A stretch of 46,657 bases of DNA from positions 1 to 46,657 of the forward strand of contig JAAVHC010000033.1 of NCBI GenBank assembly GCA_014799925.1. The letters run 5' to 3'. Below are positions 23,585 through 31,538 of this stretch, piece after piece. A program made the translations under genes and the position numbers. Position 1 is the stretch's first letter, and each line of letters begins with the position of its first letter. Below the pieces are notes generated by a model. The model did no database searches, had not been told where the DNA came from, and saw only the letters and a program-made list of their open reading frames with translations. The DNA comes from Oscillibacter sp. (GTDB lineage Bacteria > Bacillota > Clostridia > Oscillospirales > Oscillospiraceae).

Positions 23585-26500
23585 ATGATACATAAAAACA
23601 AGGCCAGATGGACGCTTCTGTTCACCCTGCTGGCCGTTCTGGCCCTGTCCTCCTTCGCCCGTGCGGCGGAGGCTCCGGCAGAAGACGGGACGCAGCGCGT
23701 CATCATCCTCTACGGGGACGCCGCCAATCCGGCGGAGCTGGAAGCGGCCATTGCCCGGACGGAGGGCGTGGAGCTTCTCTGGCGCTATGATACGTTTCTC
23801 TCCGGCGCGGCCGCGGACGCCGCGCCCCAGGCCCTGGAGCGGCTCAGAGCCCTGCCCGGCGTAGCCGACGTGCGCCCCGCCCGGACCTACGAGGCTCCCC
23901 TGACATCCGCCGGACAGGACGGGCCGCTGCCCACAGACGAGGGTTGGAAGCTGATGGGCGCGGACAAGCTGTGGGAGCAGGGCTATACGGGGGACGGCAC
24001 GGTCATTGCCGTGCTGGACACCGGCCTGCTGACCAGCCACGAGGCATTTGCCGACGACTCTCTGATGACTGCGCCCGCCCTCAGTCAGGCGGATGTAGAC
24101 GCTTACGCCGCCGCCAGGGGCAATACGTCGGGACGCTATGTATCCACGCGTATTCCCTTCGCCTACGATTACTATGGCCGGGATAACGACGTATCCTCCA
24201 CCAACGGCCACGGCACCCACGTCACCGCTCTGGCGGCTGGCTACGCGCTGAACCAGGACGGCTCTGTCCGTTTCCGGGGCGGGGCGCCGGGAGCCCAGAT
24301 CCTCAGCATGAAGATCTTCCCCGACGGGGCCAACAGCGGCGCCGACGACTCCATCGTCCTGCGGGCCCTGGAGGACGCCTGGAATCTGGGGGCGGACGTG
24401 ATCAACATCTCCATCAGCACCGGCGCGGGCTTTGTCCAGGACCAGGCCCTGGACGGCGTGTACTGCCGGGCCTTCGCCCAGATGGCGGAATCCGGGGTCA
24501 TTGTCTGCTGCGCCGCGGGCAACGATAACACCGCCGCGGCGGAGAAATCCTGGCTGCCCAGGCTGCCCGCCGCCGCCTACACCGACTATGGCTCCACCTG
24601 CGCTCCCGCCAGCTATCGGGGGGCGGTGGCCATAGGCGCGGCCTCCGGCGCGGGAAGCGGGGCGGCCCCGGCGGATTACTCCTCCTGGGGTCCCGCCTCC
24701 GGACTGCATCTGGCGCCGGCGCTGCTGGCCTTTGGCGGCCCATCCGTCTCCGCCAGCGCTTCCGGCGATGACCTGTACCGCAGCGACTACGGCACCTCCA
24801 TGGCTTCCCCCAGCGCCGCCGGCCTTTTCGCCACCCTGCTCCAGATCCTGCGGGAGCGGGGCGTGACGGACAGGCCCCAGGCCGCCCGGCTGGCCCTGGG
24901 GCTGCTGGAGAGCACTGCCCAGGTGCTCGAGGACGCCGGCGGCGTCCCCGTCTCCCCCCGGAAGCAGGGCGCGGGCCTGGCAAATCTGTCCGCCGCCGCG
25001 TCCAGCGATCTGGTCATCCTGAACCCCCTGGCGGAGCCGGGAGAAAGCGCGGAGGGCAAATTCACCCTGTCCTTTACCCTGCGTAATCTCGGGCAGAAAG
25101 CCGTTGCCGTCTCCCTGCGCACCACCGTCCTGACGGACGCCTGCGAGGAACGGGAAGGGGCCCTCTACAGCGCGCTTACCGCCCGGGATATTACCGGCGG
25201 CGTTACGATAGACGGCAGCAAATCTGTCACCGTCCCGGCGGGAGGTGAGACGGAAGTCTCCCTGACCCTGACCGTCAGCGACTCCCTGCGCCGGGAGCTG
25301 TCGGCGGTGTTCCCCAACGGCTTCTATGTGGAGGGCTACGTCACCGCCTCCGGCGGCGGCCAGTCCGTCCACGCCGCTTTCCTGGGCTACTGCGGCGACT
25401 GGGACGCCGCTCCTGTGCTGGAGCCCCTGGATTTCCGTGACGTACAGGACGCGTGGTTCCGCATGGCGGGGTCCACCGCGCCCAGCAGCCGGAACAACGT
25501 GGAGGACGCCGGCCGGTATCTGCCGGAGCTGAAGGCGGACCTGGGGGCCAATCTGGCTTTCATTGGCGGATCCGAGCCGGCCGAGGACGGCCGTCTGCTG
25601 GGCGTCAATCCTTATATGTATGCCCTCCATGACGACGCCCGCTTCGCCATGCCCAGCCAGGAAACCGACGCCGGTGCTTCTCCGGACGGGCAGCTGCATC
25701 TGGACCTGTACGCCCTGCGCAATGCCGCGGGGATCGTCATGCTGGTCTCCGACCAGGAGACCGGGACGCTGTATTACGCCGCCGGTGAAACCTGGAAGGG
25801 GCGCAGCACCGTTGCCAAGAGCGGCGTTAAGCCCGCGGCATCCTTCTCCTGGGCGGGCGCCGACGCCTCGGACAACCCGCTTCCCGGCGGCACGAAGGTC
25901 CGGGTGGACGTCTATGCCTGGCTGGATACCGATGCGGACGCCGTGGCCGCCTATCAGCAGAATGTCCGCCTAGGGGCGGTCGATGAATTCCGCTGGCTGC
26001 TGGAGGATACGTACGCCGCTTACCGTGAGATGAGCTTCCCCCTGACGCTGGACGGTCAGGCTCCCACCGCGTCCGCCGCCTTCAACGGGGACGCGGCGGA
26101 ACTGACGCTGACCTTCCGGGACGACCAGTATCTGGCCTACGCCGCCGCGGGCGACCGGGAGCGGCAGATGCTGGGGGAGAAAACCTTCTTCCCCCAGGCC
26201 GCCGGGGAGAGCGGCACGGTCACCGTCAGCTTCCCGGACGGTGAATACCCGGATCTGATTTATCTCTTCGCCGAGGACTATGCCGGCAACACGGCGGGCT
26301 ATTCCCTGGATATGGGCGCTCTGGCCGCGGGAGAACAGGTTTCCCCGGAGCGGTGCGCCATGTTCCTGATAACGGACGTCAGCCTGTCCGCCTGGTATCA
26401 TGAGGCCGTGGACAAGGTCCTGGACAAGGGGATCATGGAGGCGGACGAGGAGTCGCGGTTCCGTCCCGAGGACCAGGCCACCCGGATCGAGATCGTCCGG

Positions 26501-26911
26501 GCCCTCTATCGGGCCAGCGGCAGTCCGGCCCCCGGTCTGGCGGCGGCCGATCTGCCCTTCCGGGATGTCTCCAGCCGGGCTTCCTATGCCGGCGCGGTAT
26601 GCTGGGCCTACGAGAATGGTCTGGTCGCCGGCGAGAGCGAGACCCAATTTGCCGGGGCCGCCAGCGTCTCCCGCCAGCAGCTGGCCGTGATACTCTGGCG
26701 ATGCGCCAGGCTGAACGGGACCCTGGGCAGTACCACCGGCAGTCTTGCGGCCTACCCGGACCAGAACAGTGTCGCCGGCTGGGCTGTGGAGGCCATGACC
26801 TGGGCCGTGGGGCAGGGGCTCATCAACGGCGAGAACGGGAAGCTGAATCCGGAGGGGCCGGTCACCCGCGCCCAGGCCGCCCAGCTGCTGGTGCGGTTCC
26901 TGGAGAGATAA
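23585..26911 (+). CDS. Secreted S8 subtilisin-like protease with SLH domains
   Basis: An 1108-residue exported protease anchored to the cell wall. Residues 1-27 are a signal peptide (RWTLLFTLLAVLALSSFARA). An I9-type propeptide follows (about 37-100). The catalytic triad is D145 (VIAVLDTGLL), H209 (NGHGTHVTAL) and S405 (YGTSMASPSAAG). The oxyanion Asn lies in VIVCCAAGNDNTAAA. A beta-rich region follows (about 480-900), then three SLH repeats from about residue 925 (for example DVSLSAWYHEAVDKVLDKGI and WAVEAMTWAVGQGLING) that bind pyruvylated wall polymers. The start at 23585 has GGAGG nine bases upstream; the upstream ATG lies inside the promoter region. Single-gene unit between inverted hairpins. 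Confidence 0.93.
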   Translation: MIHKNKARWTLLFTLLAVLALSSFARAAEAPAEDGTQRVIILYGDAANPAELEAAIARTEGVELLWRYDTFLSGAAADAAPQALERLRALPGVADVRPARTYEAPLTSAGQDGPLPTDEGWKLMGADKLWEQGYTGDGTVIAVLDTGLLTSHEAFADDSLMTAPALSQADVDAYAAARGNTSGRYVSTRIPFAYDYYGRDNDVSSTNGHGTHVTALAAGYALNQDGSVRFRGGAPGAQILSMKIFPDGANSGADDSIVLRALEDAWNLGADVINISISTGAGFVQDQALDGVYCRAFAQMAESGVIVCCAAGNDNTAAAEKSWLPRLPAAAYTDYGSTCAPASYRGAVAIGAASGAGSGAAPADYSSWGPASGLHLAPALLAFGGPSVSASASGDDLYRSDYGTSMASPSAAGLFATLLQILRERGVTDRPQAARLALGLLESTAQVLEDAGGVPVSPRKQGAGLANLSAAASSDLVILNPLAEPGESAEGKFTLSFTLRNLGQKAVAVSLRTTVLTDACEEREGALYSALTARDITGGVTIDGSKSVTVPAGGETEVSLTLTVSDSLRRELSAVFPNGFYVEGYVTASGGGQSVHAAFLGYCGDWDAAPVLEPLDFRDVQDAWFRMAGSTAPSSRNNVEDAGRYLPELKADLGANLAFIGGSEPAEDGRLLGVNPYMYALHDDARFAMPSQETDAGASPDGQLHLDLYALRNAAGIVMLVSDQETGTLYYAAGETWKGRSTVAKSGVKPAASFSWAGADASDNPLPGGTKVRVDVYAWLDTDADAVAAYQQNVRLGAVDEFRWLLEDTYAAYREMSFPLTLDGQAPTASAAFNGDAAELTLTFRDDQYLAYAAAGDRERQMLGEKTFFPQAAGESGTVTVSFPDGEYPDLIYLFAEDYAGNTAGYSLDMGALAAGEQVSPERCAMFLITDVSLSAWYHEAVDKVLDKGIMEADEESRFRPEDQATRIEIVRALYRASGSPAPGLAAADLPFRDVSSRASYAGAVCWAYENGLVAGESETQFAGAASVSRQQLAVILWRCARLNGTLGSTTGSLAAYPDQNSVAGWAVEAMTWAVGQGLINGENGKLNPEGPVTRAQAAQLLVRFLER

Positions 26912-26950
26912 GGAAAGGGCGTTTTCTCCGCAAAGCAGGCGGATACGCGA

Positions 26951-26987
26951 AGAAACCGGAACTGACAGAAAGTCAGTTCCGGTTTCT
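26951..26987. terminator. Bidirectional hairpin between convergent genes
   Basis: A perfect 16-bp stem (26951-26966 with 26972-26987), loop AGAAA. It overlaps the last codons of the minus-strand XRE gene and follows the protease gene, so it can terminate both. It is an inverted relative of 23451-23503. Confidence 0.6.
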
Positions 26988-27290
26988 CTGTGTCTGCCGC
27001 ATGGCGTCCGCCAGTCTGGCCAGCGCCTCTGCTTCCGCCTCCGGCAGTCCGTCGGTGTGGATGACGCCGGCCCCGCCCCGCTCCGGAAACACCAGCGCGT
27101 CCACGGAGAAGTCCAGCAGTCTCATCAAGGAGAACAGCAGCGGCACCGACGGCTTCCGGCGGGAGCTCTCAATATTCTTCAGATGTATGGGGGTGATGTC
27201 CAGCAGCTCCGACAGCGCCTCCTGGGTCAGTCCCTTCCGCATCCGGGCGGCCCGGATGGCCTCGCCCAGCTCCCGCATCTCCACGCTCAT
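26973..27290 (-). CDS. XRE-family transcriptional regulator
   Basis: A 105-residue regulator with the HTH at residues 8-62 (LGEAIRAARMRKGLTQEALSELLDITPIHLKNIESSRRKPS). The remaining part (LLFSLMRLLDFSVDALVFPE and a Glu/Ala-rich tail) is probably for dimerisation. Its last residues are encoded by the arm of a hairpin. Divergent from the gene at 27396; the gap holds a consensus promoter facing the neighbour and an imperfect palindrome, so it probably controls that gene and perhaps itself. Confidence 0.85.
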   Translation of the reverse strand: MSVEMRELGEAIRAARMRKGLTQEALSELLDITPIHLKNIESSRRKPSVPLLFSLMRLLDFSVDALVFPERGGAGVIHTDGLPEAEAEALARLADAMRQTQRNRN

Positions 27291-27320
27291 TTCTATCAGC
27301 TCCCTTTGCAGTTATCTTAC

Positions 27321-27348
27321 AGACAACGATTCCTCTTGCAAATTGTCT
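27321..27348. promoter_or_regulatory. Candidate operator of the divergent XRE regulator
   Basis: AGACAA (27321-27326) and TTGTCT (27343-27348) form an inverted repeat that overlaps the -35 box of the 27396 gene. Outside the core, the match extends imperfectly to 11 of 15 bases on each side. Confidence 0.45.
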
Positions 27349-27364
27349 AAAAGAATACTATAAT
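27336..27364 (+). promoter_or_regulatory. Promoter of the 27396 gene
   Basis: TTGCAA (27336-27341), a 17-base spacer and TATAAT (27359-27364). Confidence 0.7.
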
Positions 27365-27395
27365 ATATTCTAAAAGATAACCAAGGAGGCGCACA

Positions 27396-28007
27396 ATGAT
27401 ACATTGGTTTATTCTGGGAGCGGTTCTGCTGGCGGCAGCCGCCGGTCTCTGGTACGCGCAGGCGTTCGGCGGGAGGGTTCCGCCTCCCCGCCGGCCCGGC
27501 GCCGGGGAGGCGGACGCGGTCCACCGCCCGCAGCCGGAGGCCGCGCCCGCCGGACTGGAGGAGCTGGCGGGCGCGGTGCGGGAGCTGGAGGCAGTCATGG
27601 CCCATCCGGAGCTGGGCGGTCCCGGATTTCTGACGGTGCGGTTTACCCGGAACGCCGGCGGCCAGGCGGTCACGGTGGTAACGGCCCAGTACCCCAATAT
27701 CCGTGAGGCGATGTACCGTCTGGCTCTCCGGCAGCCGCCGGACCCGGCGGCGCTGGCGGAGGCGGGCGTGCCGGAGACGCTGCTGGCGCTGTCCCCGGTT
27801 TTTGAGACGGACAGCGGGGGCGTCGTGCTGATTTCCGTTTCCGGGGAGGGCTGGGCGGCGGTTTTGCCGACGGCCGGCCGGAGAGAGCGGCTGGAGACAT
27901 TGGAGACACTGTCGGAGCTGCTGGGACGGCGGTTCCCGGGGCTGGAAGTCCGGCCCTTTGGCACGGAGCTGCTGCTGACGCCTGTCAGGGAGAGAGGCGG
28001 AGAATAA
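27396..28007 (+). CDS. Single-pass membrane protein, unknown function
   Basis: A 203-residue protein I do not recognise. It has one N-terminal membrane segment (FILGAVLLAAAAGLWYAQAF), a Pro/Ala-rich linker (about 27-52) and a soluble domain of mixed strands and helices (about 53-200: VRFTRNAGGQAVTVVTAQYP, LLALSPVFETDSGGVVLISVSG). AAGGAGG precedes the start. It is divergent from and probably repressed by the XRE gene. A terminator-like hairpin starts directly after its stop. Confidence 0.65.
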   Translation: MIHWFILGAVLLAAAAGLWYAQAFGGRVPPPRRPGAGEADAVHRPQPEAAPAGLEELAGAVRELEAVMAHPELGGPGFLTVRFTRNAGGQAVTVVTAQYPNIREAMYRLALRQPPDPAALAEAGVPETLLALSPVFETDSGGVVLISVSGEGWAAVLPTAGRRERLETLETLSELLGRRFPGLEVRPFGTELLLTPVRERGGE

Positions 28008-28031
28008 TACTTTTTCTTGAAAGAAAAAGTA
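28008..28031 (+). terminator. Terminator-like hairpin
   Basis: TACTTTTTCTT/AAGAAAAAGTA, 11-bp stem starting one base after the stop codon; first module of a family-2 repeat. Confidence 0.6.
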
Positions 28032-28130
28032 TCAAAAAGAACTTTTATTCCGAGCCTAAACCCATTGCAATTCCTGAATTTCTGCCCGGTGACGATATTG
28101 CACTTTTAATCGAGGAATAGTATAAATATC
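28032..28130. repeat. Family-2 intergenic repeat without TCGA hairpins
   Basis: TCAAAAAGAACTT, then CTAAACCCATTGCAA and GATATTGCACTTTTAATCGAG match the element at 5048-5261, which has the two TCGA hairpins inserted between these blocks. The rest of the gap up to 28241 has only a weak promoter-like TATGGTACACT near 28199. Confidence 0.65.
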
Positions 28131-28241
28131 CCGGAGCTCCCGTCCGCCTTGCCGGCATGGTCTGCTCCCGGAAATTCTTCTGGCAATTCAACATCCGCTA
28201 TGGTACACTGAAGCCAAAGTACTGAGACGGAGGACAGCGTC

Positions 28242-28940
28242 ATGATCTATCAATTCGCCGTCTGCGACGACAAAGCGGAGGACGGCCGCCTGATTTCCCA
28301 GCTGTGCGCACAGTGGGGGCGGCGCACGGGCGCGGAGGTGGAGCTGGAAATCTTCCCCTCGGCGGAGGCGTTCCTGTTCCGCTATGAGGAAAAGAAGGAC
28401 TTCGACATCCTCCTGCTGGACATCGAGATGACCGGCATGGACGGCGTGGAGCTGGCGCGGACTGTCCGGCGGGACAACGAGGACGTACAGATCGTCTTTG
28501 TCACCGGTTATTCCGACTACATCGCCGAGGGCTACGAGGTCTCCGCCCTCCACTACCTCATGAAGCCGGTGAATGAGGAGAAATTTGATCAGGTCCTCAC
28601 CCGCGCCGTCAGCCGCCTGGCCCGGAATGAGGCATTTCTGACGCTGGAGCTCCCCGGCGAGACCGTCCGGGTGCCCCTGCCGGAGATCCGCTATCTGGAC
28701 GTCCGCCAGAACTATGTCACCGTCCACGCCAAACGGGACTACACCCTCAAGCGCCCCCTGGCGGAGCTGGAGGCCTCCCTGGACCGGCGGTTCTACCGGA
28801 TCGGGCGGTCCTGCATCGTCAATCTCACCTGCGTCCGGCGGGTGACCCGGGCGGAGGCGGAGCTGGCCGGCGGGGAACGCCTCCCCCTGCCCCGGGGGCA
28901 GTACGAGAAGCTGAACCGGGCCATCATTACACAGATATAA
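28242..28940 (+). CDS. LytTR-family response regulator
   Basis: A 232-residue regulator of the AgrA/LytR type. The receiver domain (1-115) keeps the acidic pocket (CDDKAED), the phospho-acceptor D60 (ILLLDIEMTGMDG) and K108 (HYLMKPV). The C-terminal LytTR DNA-binding domain (about 130-232) contains IRYLDVRQNYVTVHAK and FYRIGRSCIVNLTCVRRV. GGAGG precedes the start. It is followed after 13 bases by its probable kinase, then by an ABC exporter pair whose promoter has LytTR-type direct repeats. Confidence 0.92.
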   Translation: MIYQFAVCDDKAEDGRLISQLCAQWGRRTGAEVELEIFPSAEAFLFRYEEKKDFDILLLDIEMTGMDGVELARTVRRDNEDVQIVFVTGYSDYIAEGYEVSALHYLMKPVNEEKFDQVLTRAVSRLARNEAFLTLELPGETVRVPLPEIRYLDVRQNYVTVHAKRDYTLKRPLAELEASLDRRFYRIGRSCIVNLTCVRRVTRAEAELAGGERLPLPRGQYEKLNRAIITQI

Positions 28941-28953
28941 GGAGCAAAAGCCC

Positions 28954-29622
28954 ATGGGACTGTTTGACAGATGGATCGATAAGCGCCTGGCCGCCTACCA
29001 GCGGGAACTGATCGAGATCCACTACGCCGAGGTGGAGAACATGTACCGCCAGATGCGGGGCTGGCGGCACGACTACCGCAGCCATATCCAGACCATGAAG
29101 GCCCACGCCGCCGGAGGCGACTGGGAGGCCGTCCGGGCCTATCTGGACACCCTGGAGACGGACCTTGCCACGGTGGACACGGTGGTCAAAACAGGCAATC
29201 CCATGGCGGACGCCATTCTCAACAGCAAAATTTCCCTGGCCCGCTCCAAAGGGATTCCCGTCCAGGCGGATGCCAGCATTCCCGTGGCGCTGAAAATTTC
29301 CCAGCTGGATCTGTGCGTCATCCTGGGAAACCTGTTCGACAACGCCATCGAGGCCAGTCTGGCTCTGCCGGCGGAAAGGCGGCTCATCCGGGTCTATATC
29401 GACATGAAGGGCTCCCAGCTGTATATCTCCTTCACCAACCTCACGGCGGCGGGCAAGCAGCGGAAGGTGGGCTCCCTGTTCCGGACCACCAAGGGGGAGG
29501 GCCACGGCTTCGGCCTGGTCCGCATGGACGCCATCGTCTCCCGCCTGGGGGGCTACCTGACCCGCAACAGCGAGGACGGGGCCTTTACCACGGAGATCCT
29601 GCTTCCGCAGGCGGCGGACTGA
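28954..29622 (+). CDS. Soluble GHKL (AgrC-type) histidine kinase
   Basis: A 222-residue kinase with the dimerisation helix and phospho-acceptor H39 (MRGWRHDYRSHIQTMKAH), N box (LGNLFDNAIEASL) and G box (GEGHGFGLVRMDAI). AgrC-like kinases usually begin with five or six membrane segments; this one has none, so it is probably cytoplasmic and may sense through a partner such as the neighbouring exporter. Start: AAGGAG upstream. Its last codon overlaps the first of two LytTR-like repeats. Confidence 0.88.
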   Translation: MGLFDRWIDKRLAAYQRELIEIHYAEVENMYRQMRGWRHDYRSHIQTMKAHAAGGDWEAVRAYLDTLETDLATVDTVVKTGNPMADAILNSKISLARSKGIPVQADASIPVALKISQLDLCVILGNLFDNAIEASLALPAERRLIRVYIDMKGSQLYISFTNLTAAGKQRKVGSLFRTTKGEGHGFGLVRMDAIVSRLGGYLTRNSEDGAFTTEILLPQAAD

Positions 29623-29652
29623 CAGTTCGTCCCCCAATATCAGCAATTCGTC
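29622..29652 (+). promoter_or_regulatory. LytTR-type direct repeats
   Basis: ACAGTTCGTC (29622-29631) and GCAATTCGTC (29643-29652), each followed by CCC, are spaced exactly 21 bp start to start, two helical turns. That is the geometry of LytTR dimer sites. They lie just upstream of a suboptimal promoter and so probably mediate activation by the adjacent response regulator. Confidence 0.65.
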
Positions 29653-29658
29653 CCCCGA

Positions 29659-29689
29659 TTGACACAACCGGGGGACTTTGTGCTATGCT
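29659..29689 (+). promoter_or_regulatory. Promoter of the ABC exporter pair
   Basis: TTGACA (29659-29664) and TATGCT (29684-29689), but with a 19-base spacer. The poor spacing and -10 fit an activator-dependent promoter. An inverted GTCCCCCG/CGGGGGAC also spans the -35. Confidence 0.5.
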
Positions 29690-29708
29690 CCTTTCCGAGG
29701 TGAGAAAC

Positions 29709-31538
29709 ATGAAAGAACCCAAAACCAACAAGAAAAAACCTGTCTATGGCATGGCCTCCAACTGCGCGTTCATGATCGGGCGGGCGTGGCGGGACTGCAA
29801 AAGCGTTCTGGCAATCGTCCTGGGTCTGATCTTCTGCGGCGTGGGGGCGAATTTGCTGGAGCTGTTCGTGGTCCCGGCCATCCTGGAAGCCGTGGAGCGG
29901 GGCGTCAATCCCGGCGCGTTCATCCGGATGATCCTCTGGTTCACCATGGGACTGGTGGGGATACACGGCCTGCGGACTTATCTGGACACGAACACGCTCT
30001 TCAGCCGCATCGTGGTCCGCAGCAATCTGTGCATGGAGAGGCACAGGCTGTTCTGCCGCGTCTCTTTTCCCTGCACAGAGGACCCGGAGTATCTCAAACG
30101 GGGTGAGAAGGCGGGGGAGGCTCTCTACAGCAACCGCGCGGCAACTGAGGCCATTTGGAAGACCCTGACGGAGCTGTCCACCAATCTCATCAGCTTTGCC
30201 GTCTACCTTCTGCTGCTGGCGGCGGTGGGGCCGTGGATCATCCTGCTAACCATCGCCCTGGCTGCCCTGAGCTACTTCGCCGGGAAGCGGGCCCGGTCCT
30301 ACGGCTACCGCCACCGGGAGGAAGACGGCGAGATCTGGCACAAGCTGATATATGTGAAGGATTGCAGCCAGGATACCAGGCTGGGCAAGGACGTGCGCAT
30401 CTTCGGCCTGGGCCCCTGGCTGACGGAGCTGTATGACAAGTACGCCAGGCTGAATCGGGATTTCCGGATCAGAACGCAGATGTCCGTGCTGCGGGCGGAG
30501 GCTCTGGACGTGCTGACCGCCTTTCTGCGGAACGCCGCCGCCTACGGCTGGCTTATCGTTCTGGCTGTGCGGGGAGAGTTGACGGCGGCGGATTTTGTCC
30601 TGTATTTTACCGCTGTCAGCGGCTTCACCAACTGGGTGACAGGCATCTTCTCCGGTTTCGCGGAGCTTTACCGGTTCAGTCTGGACATATCGGCTCTGCG
30701 GGAATTTCTGAATACAGAGGAGATATTCCGCTTTGAGGACGGCAGGCCCCTGCCGGTAAAGCCGGACCACCAGTATACCCTGGAGATGCGGGACGTGACC
30801 TTCCGCTACCCCGGCGCGGACCACGACACCCTTTCCCACGTCAGCCTGACCATCCGCCCCGGCGAGAAGCTGGCGGTGGTAGGACGGAACGGCGCGGGCA
30901 AGACCACCCTGATCAAGCTCCTCTGCGGCTTCTACGATCCCACGGAGGGCCAGGTGCTGCTGGACGGAGAGGACATCCGGCAGTTTAACCGCCGGGACTA
31001 TTATAAGCATTTCTCCGCGGTATTCCAGCAGTTTTCCGTCCTGGCGGGGACCATCGCGGAGAACGTGGCCCAGAGCGTGGATGTGGATCTGCCCCGGATG
31101 TGGGAGTGCCTGGAGCGCGCGGGGCTGGCGGAGAAAATCCGGGAGCTGCCCAGGCAGGAAAACACCTGCCTGGATCATAAGGTGTATCTGGACGGCGTGG
31201 ACCTCTCCGGCGGACAGATGCAGCGGCTGATGCTGGCAAGGGCCCTCTACAAGGACGCGCCGGTGGTGGTGCTGGACGAGCCAACCGCCGCCCTGGACCC
31301 CCTGGCGGAGAGCGATCTCTACCAGCGGTACAGCGATCTCACCGGAAACCGGGCCAGCGTGTATATCTCCCACCGGCTGGCCTCTACCCGGTTCTGCGAC
31401 CGCATCCTCCTGGTGGAGGGAGGCGGCATTGCCGAGGAGGGCACCCACGAGGAGCTGCTGGAGAAGGGCGGGCGGTACGCTTACCTTTTCAATCTTCAGA
31501 GCCAATACTATCAGGAAGGAGCGATGGAGCATGTCTGA
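29709..31538 (+). CDS. ABC exporter half-transporter, subunit 1
   Basis: A 609-residue type-IV ABC exporter: an N-terminal membrane domain (six helices, about 15-330) and an ATPase domain. Motifs: Walker A VVGRNGAGKTTLI (Lys near residue 398), signature VDLSGGQMQRLMLARAL, Walker B VVVLDEPTAALD with the catalytic Glu, and the switch His in VYISHRLAS. The start at 29709 has GAGGTGAG upstream. The stop overlaps the next gene's start by eight bases, so the two halves probably form a heterodimer. Such pairs export peptides, lipids or drugs; no substrate gene is seen nearby. Confidence 0.93.
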   Translation: MKEPKTNKKKPVYGMASNCAFMIGRAWRDCKSVLAIVLGLIFCGVGANLLELFVVPAILEAVERGVNPGAFIRMILWFTMGLVGIHGLRTYLDTNTLFSRIVVRSNLCMERHRLFCRVSFPCTEDPEYLKRGEKAGEALYSNRAATEAIWKTLTELSTNLISFAVYLLLLAAVGPWIILLTIALAALSYFAGKRARSYGYRHREEDGEIWHKLIYVKDCSQDTRLGKDVRIFGLGPWLTELYDKYARLNRDFRIRTQMSVLRAEALDVLTAFLRNAAAYGWLIVLAVRGELTAADFVLYFTAVSGFTNWVTGIFSGFAELYRFSLDISALREFLNTEEIFRFEDGRPLPVKPDHQYTLEMRDVTFRYPGADHDTLSHVSLTIRPGEKLAVVGRNGAGKTTLIKLLCGFYDPTEGQVLLDGEDIRQFNRRDYYKHFSAVFQQFSVLAGTIAENVAQSVDVDLPRMWECLERAGLAEKIRELPRQENTCLDHKVYLDGVDLSGGQMQRLMLARALYKDAPVVVLDEPTAALDPLAESDLYQRYSDLTGNRASVYISHRLASTRFCDRILLVEGGGIAEEGTHEELLEKGGRYAYLFNLQSQYYQEGAMEHV

